NCBI RefSeq assembly: GCF_019880585.1
Contig: NZ_JAINVV010000011.1
Coordinates: 186,001 to 250,000, forward strand
Direction: 5' to 3'
Source: Sphingomonas colocasiae
GTDB taxonomy: Bacteria > Pseudomonadota > Alphaproteobacteria > Sphingomonadales > Sphingomonadaceae
Length of the DNA: 64,000 bases
Under the pieces are notes generated by a model. That model was not told the DNA's origin and searched no databases. It was given only the letters and a program-made list of their open reading frames with translations. Position numbers and translations under genes: made by a program. Positions within the stretch are counted from its first letter, which is position 1. Each line of letters starts with the position of its first letter. Below, piece by piece: positions 62,262-64,000 of this stretch.

Positions 62262-64000
62262 TCAGGCGGGCGGCACCACCACGGGATCGCCGTCATATTC
62301 GATCCGCGTCATCACGCCATCCACTTCGAAGCCGACCGGTTCGCCCGCCCGATCGAAGAAGATGCCGGCCTCTGGCTGCGAGGGATGGACGAAGCGGATG
62401 CACTGGCCGCCGCCCGACGGGCAGGGCGCCGGGCTTTCGGTCGCGCGCTGCCGCGAGCGTGCGACATCGCGGCGCATCAGCTTCAATCCTTCGACCAGGA
62501 TCAGCGGCCCCTGGTTGAGCGCATTGAGCTTCAGCCCGTCCTTGTCGAGCGGCACGTCGAAAAACGCCATCGTCCCCGGATGGCCCCCGCCGATCGCCGT
62601 GTGCGGAAAGCGCATCCATCGGCCCGTCTCGTCATTCAGGCCGACCATGCCCTTCGCATCGATATAGGCCGGCGCCTGGCCGTCGCCGCCCTCCACCCGT
62701 GTCGCCTTCGCATCATCGTCATAGGTCATGCGGCTGTCGTCAGAGATGATGACGATGTTGCAGCGCGATCTGACGTCCAGTTTCGCGAAGGGCGCCCAGA
62801 CATCGCCCTTCACCCCGCGCGCCTTCACCATCAGCGTGTCCGGCCCCGGCCCCGCCGGCGCGGCATAATCGCCCCCGGTGAAGCGGCCGCGCTGCGCCTT
62901 GAATTCGGGCGTCGGGTTCGTGCCCAGCGGATTGCTCTCCAGATCGATCCTGACCGGATAGGTCTTGCCGACGCTCGCGCAGCCCGGCCCGCGCAGATGG
63001 ACGTTCCGGGTCAGCAGATTGAAGCGCGCGCTCGCCGCCCCGGTCTCCGCCGGGGCGGCGGCATCGATATTGGTGGCGCGCGGGAAATAGCCGATATCCT
63101 GGCCTTCGGGCAGGATCAGCCGGGTGAAGGGTTTGCGATCGACCCATTGATCCGCCACCGCCAGGCCGACGCGCTCGTCGCCCTCCTGCTTGTCGATCAG
63201 CAGTTCGAACCAGACCAGCCGGCTGCCGGGCAGTTCGCGGTCCTCGGCGGGCTGGAGATGCTTGCCCCGCATGATCGTGTAGAATCCGCTCGCGGCGAGC
63301 CCGGCGATCTCCACCGGATCGGTGCGGACCTCCACCGCCTGGTCAGGCGAATTCGCCTCGAATTCAGGGAATTCGTACGCATTCACGCCATCGGGCACAT
63401 ATCGGCCGGGATCGGTCACCTGGGCGATCACCCGGCCATAATCCTCGCGCAGGCCCCCGCCCGCCGCCCGCAACTGCGTATCGAGCCAGCTGATCGACTG
63501 TTCATAGCCGCCCGCCGGGATCGCGTCGGTCGACTTGTGCAGATCGAACAGGAATTTCATCGGCGCACCGGCATTGCGGTTGCGGGCGAGCAGATACCAG
63601 AATTCGCCGCGATCATAGCCCTTGTCGGCGGTGCGGTTGAGCGCGCGCGCATAGCTGGTGTCACGCGCCTGGCCGGGCTGGCCCAGCCGCTGCGCCTGAT
63701 AGAGATAGCCCGCCGCCTCGGCCGTTCCCTCATGAATCCAGGAGACCGAATAATCGGTGCTGCTTCTGGAAAAGGAATAATAGCTTCGGTGGAAGGGCGA
63801 TGTCGCCTGATAGGCGTGGAACAGTTCGTGCGCGCTGAACTGCATCAGCTGGCGCCACCCCGAATAGCCTTCCCGCGTGATCAGTTGCGGCGGCCGCGGA
63901 TCGCCGGCGGCCGGCTGGAACAGCGGGCCGGGCCGGGTCTCCACGCGCGGCGCGGCCTCACCCATTTCACGCTGGGTGAAGCTGATCCAGCCATATTCCT
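62262..64000 (-). CDS. Metallopeptidase-like protein, N-terminus beyond window
   Basis: At least 579 codons, with the start beyond the right edge (the frame remains open at 64000, reading EYGWISFTQREMGEA before the first in-window ATG). The segment MQFSAHELFHAYQAT contains an HExxH-type zinc site, and IHEGTAEAAGYL about 40 residues later could provide the third ligand (gluzincin-like). The C-terminal ~350 residues are beta-rich (ASGFYTIMRGKHLQPAEDREL, CNIVIISDDSRMTYDDD). An exported protease is likely but not proven. Confidence 0.7.
   Translation of the reverse strand, partial: EYGWISFTQREMGEAAPRVETRPGPLFQPAAGDPRPPQLITREGYSGWRQLMQFSAHELFHAYQATSPFHRSYYSFSRSSTDYSVSWIHEGTAEAAGYLYQAQRLGQPGQARDTSYARALNRTADKGYDRGEFWYLLARNRNAGAPMKFLFDLHKSTDAIPAGGYEQSISWLDTQLRAAGGGLREDYGRVIAQVTDPGRYVPDGVNAYEFPEFEANSPDQAVEVRTDPVEIAGLAASGFYTIMRGKHLQPAEDRELPGSRLVWFELLIDKQEGDERVGLAVADQWVDRKPFTRLILPEGQDIGYFPRATNIDAAAPAETGAASARFNLLTRNVHLRGPGCASVGKTYPVRIDLESNPLGTNPTPEFKAQRGRFTGGDYAAPAGPGPDTLMVKARGVKGDVWAPFAKLDVRSRCNIVIISDDSRMTYDDDAKATRVEGGDGQAPAYIDAKGMVGLNDETGRWMRFPHTAIGGGHPGTMAFFDVPLDKDGLKLNALNQGPLILVEGLKLMRRDVARSRQRATESPAPCPSGGGQCIRFVHPSQPEAGIFFDRAGEPVGFEVDGVMTRIEYDGDPVVVPPA

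Overview
The window is GC-rich bacterial chromosome (about two thirds G+C by eye). Large TonB-dependent receptors, a FecI/FecR pair, many beta-lactamase-fold serine hydrolases, an ACR3-type arsenic operon and several families of short GC-rich dispersed repeats point to an alphaproteobacterium of the Sphingomonadaceae. Genus is an inference, not a marker-gene result. No rRNA, tRNA or CRISPR array was seen.

Layout. 1-5.9 kb is mobile-element debris: an IS5-family transposase remnant, a truncated gene, then a tightly overlapping minus-strand cassette of eight small genes (small DNA-binding-like proteins, a DnaB-type helicase, a replication-initiation-like protein). It is divergent from an XRE repressor, and three palindromic operators lie between them. 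6-17.4 kb is ordinary chromosome: a DUF1311 lipoprotein, a class V aminotransferase, a 925-aa TonB receptor, a GNAT enzyme, a GFA protein, a HAD nucleotidase, an esterase and small unknowns. 17.5-20.3 kb is an AT-rich island with one gene, a NACHT (STAND) NTPase with a nuclease-like N-terminus, a likely anti-phage gene. 20.3-27.9 kb holds fecI-fecR divergent from an STN-TonB receptor, a frameshifted serine hydrolase and a creatininase-family protein. 27.96-30.5 kb is arsR-arsC-acr3-arsH behind two ArsR-type palindromes.

31.9-35.3 kb is the most interesting segment: a radical SAM/SPASM enzyme, a 91-aa protein with a CDCRCGCVGVNCDC core, and a TPR-like protein. I read it as an undescribed RiPP-type peptide-maturation locus. 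The NACHT island and this locus share the same two flanking repeats (~90 bp each). The two sites are in opposite orientation, but the cargo is read the same way relative to the repeats. 35.6-40.8 kb is a complete five-gene operon matching the uncharacterised STM4011-STM4015 set (two radical SAM proteins, a phosphatase-fold hydrolase, an ATP-grasp-like protein and an LRR protein).

41-64 kb is mostly secreted and envelope functions: a 962-aa RTX/beta-solenoid protein, an MliC-type lysozyme inhibitor, a small immunity-like protein, an XRE-cupin regulator, three serine hydrolases, a SLC13-type permease, an EamA exporter divergent from a MocR regulator, a DUF1176 protein, a cupin-like protein, a VWA lipoprotein, a GNAT enzyme and a metallopeptidase-like protein that runs off the right edge.
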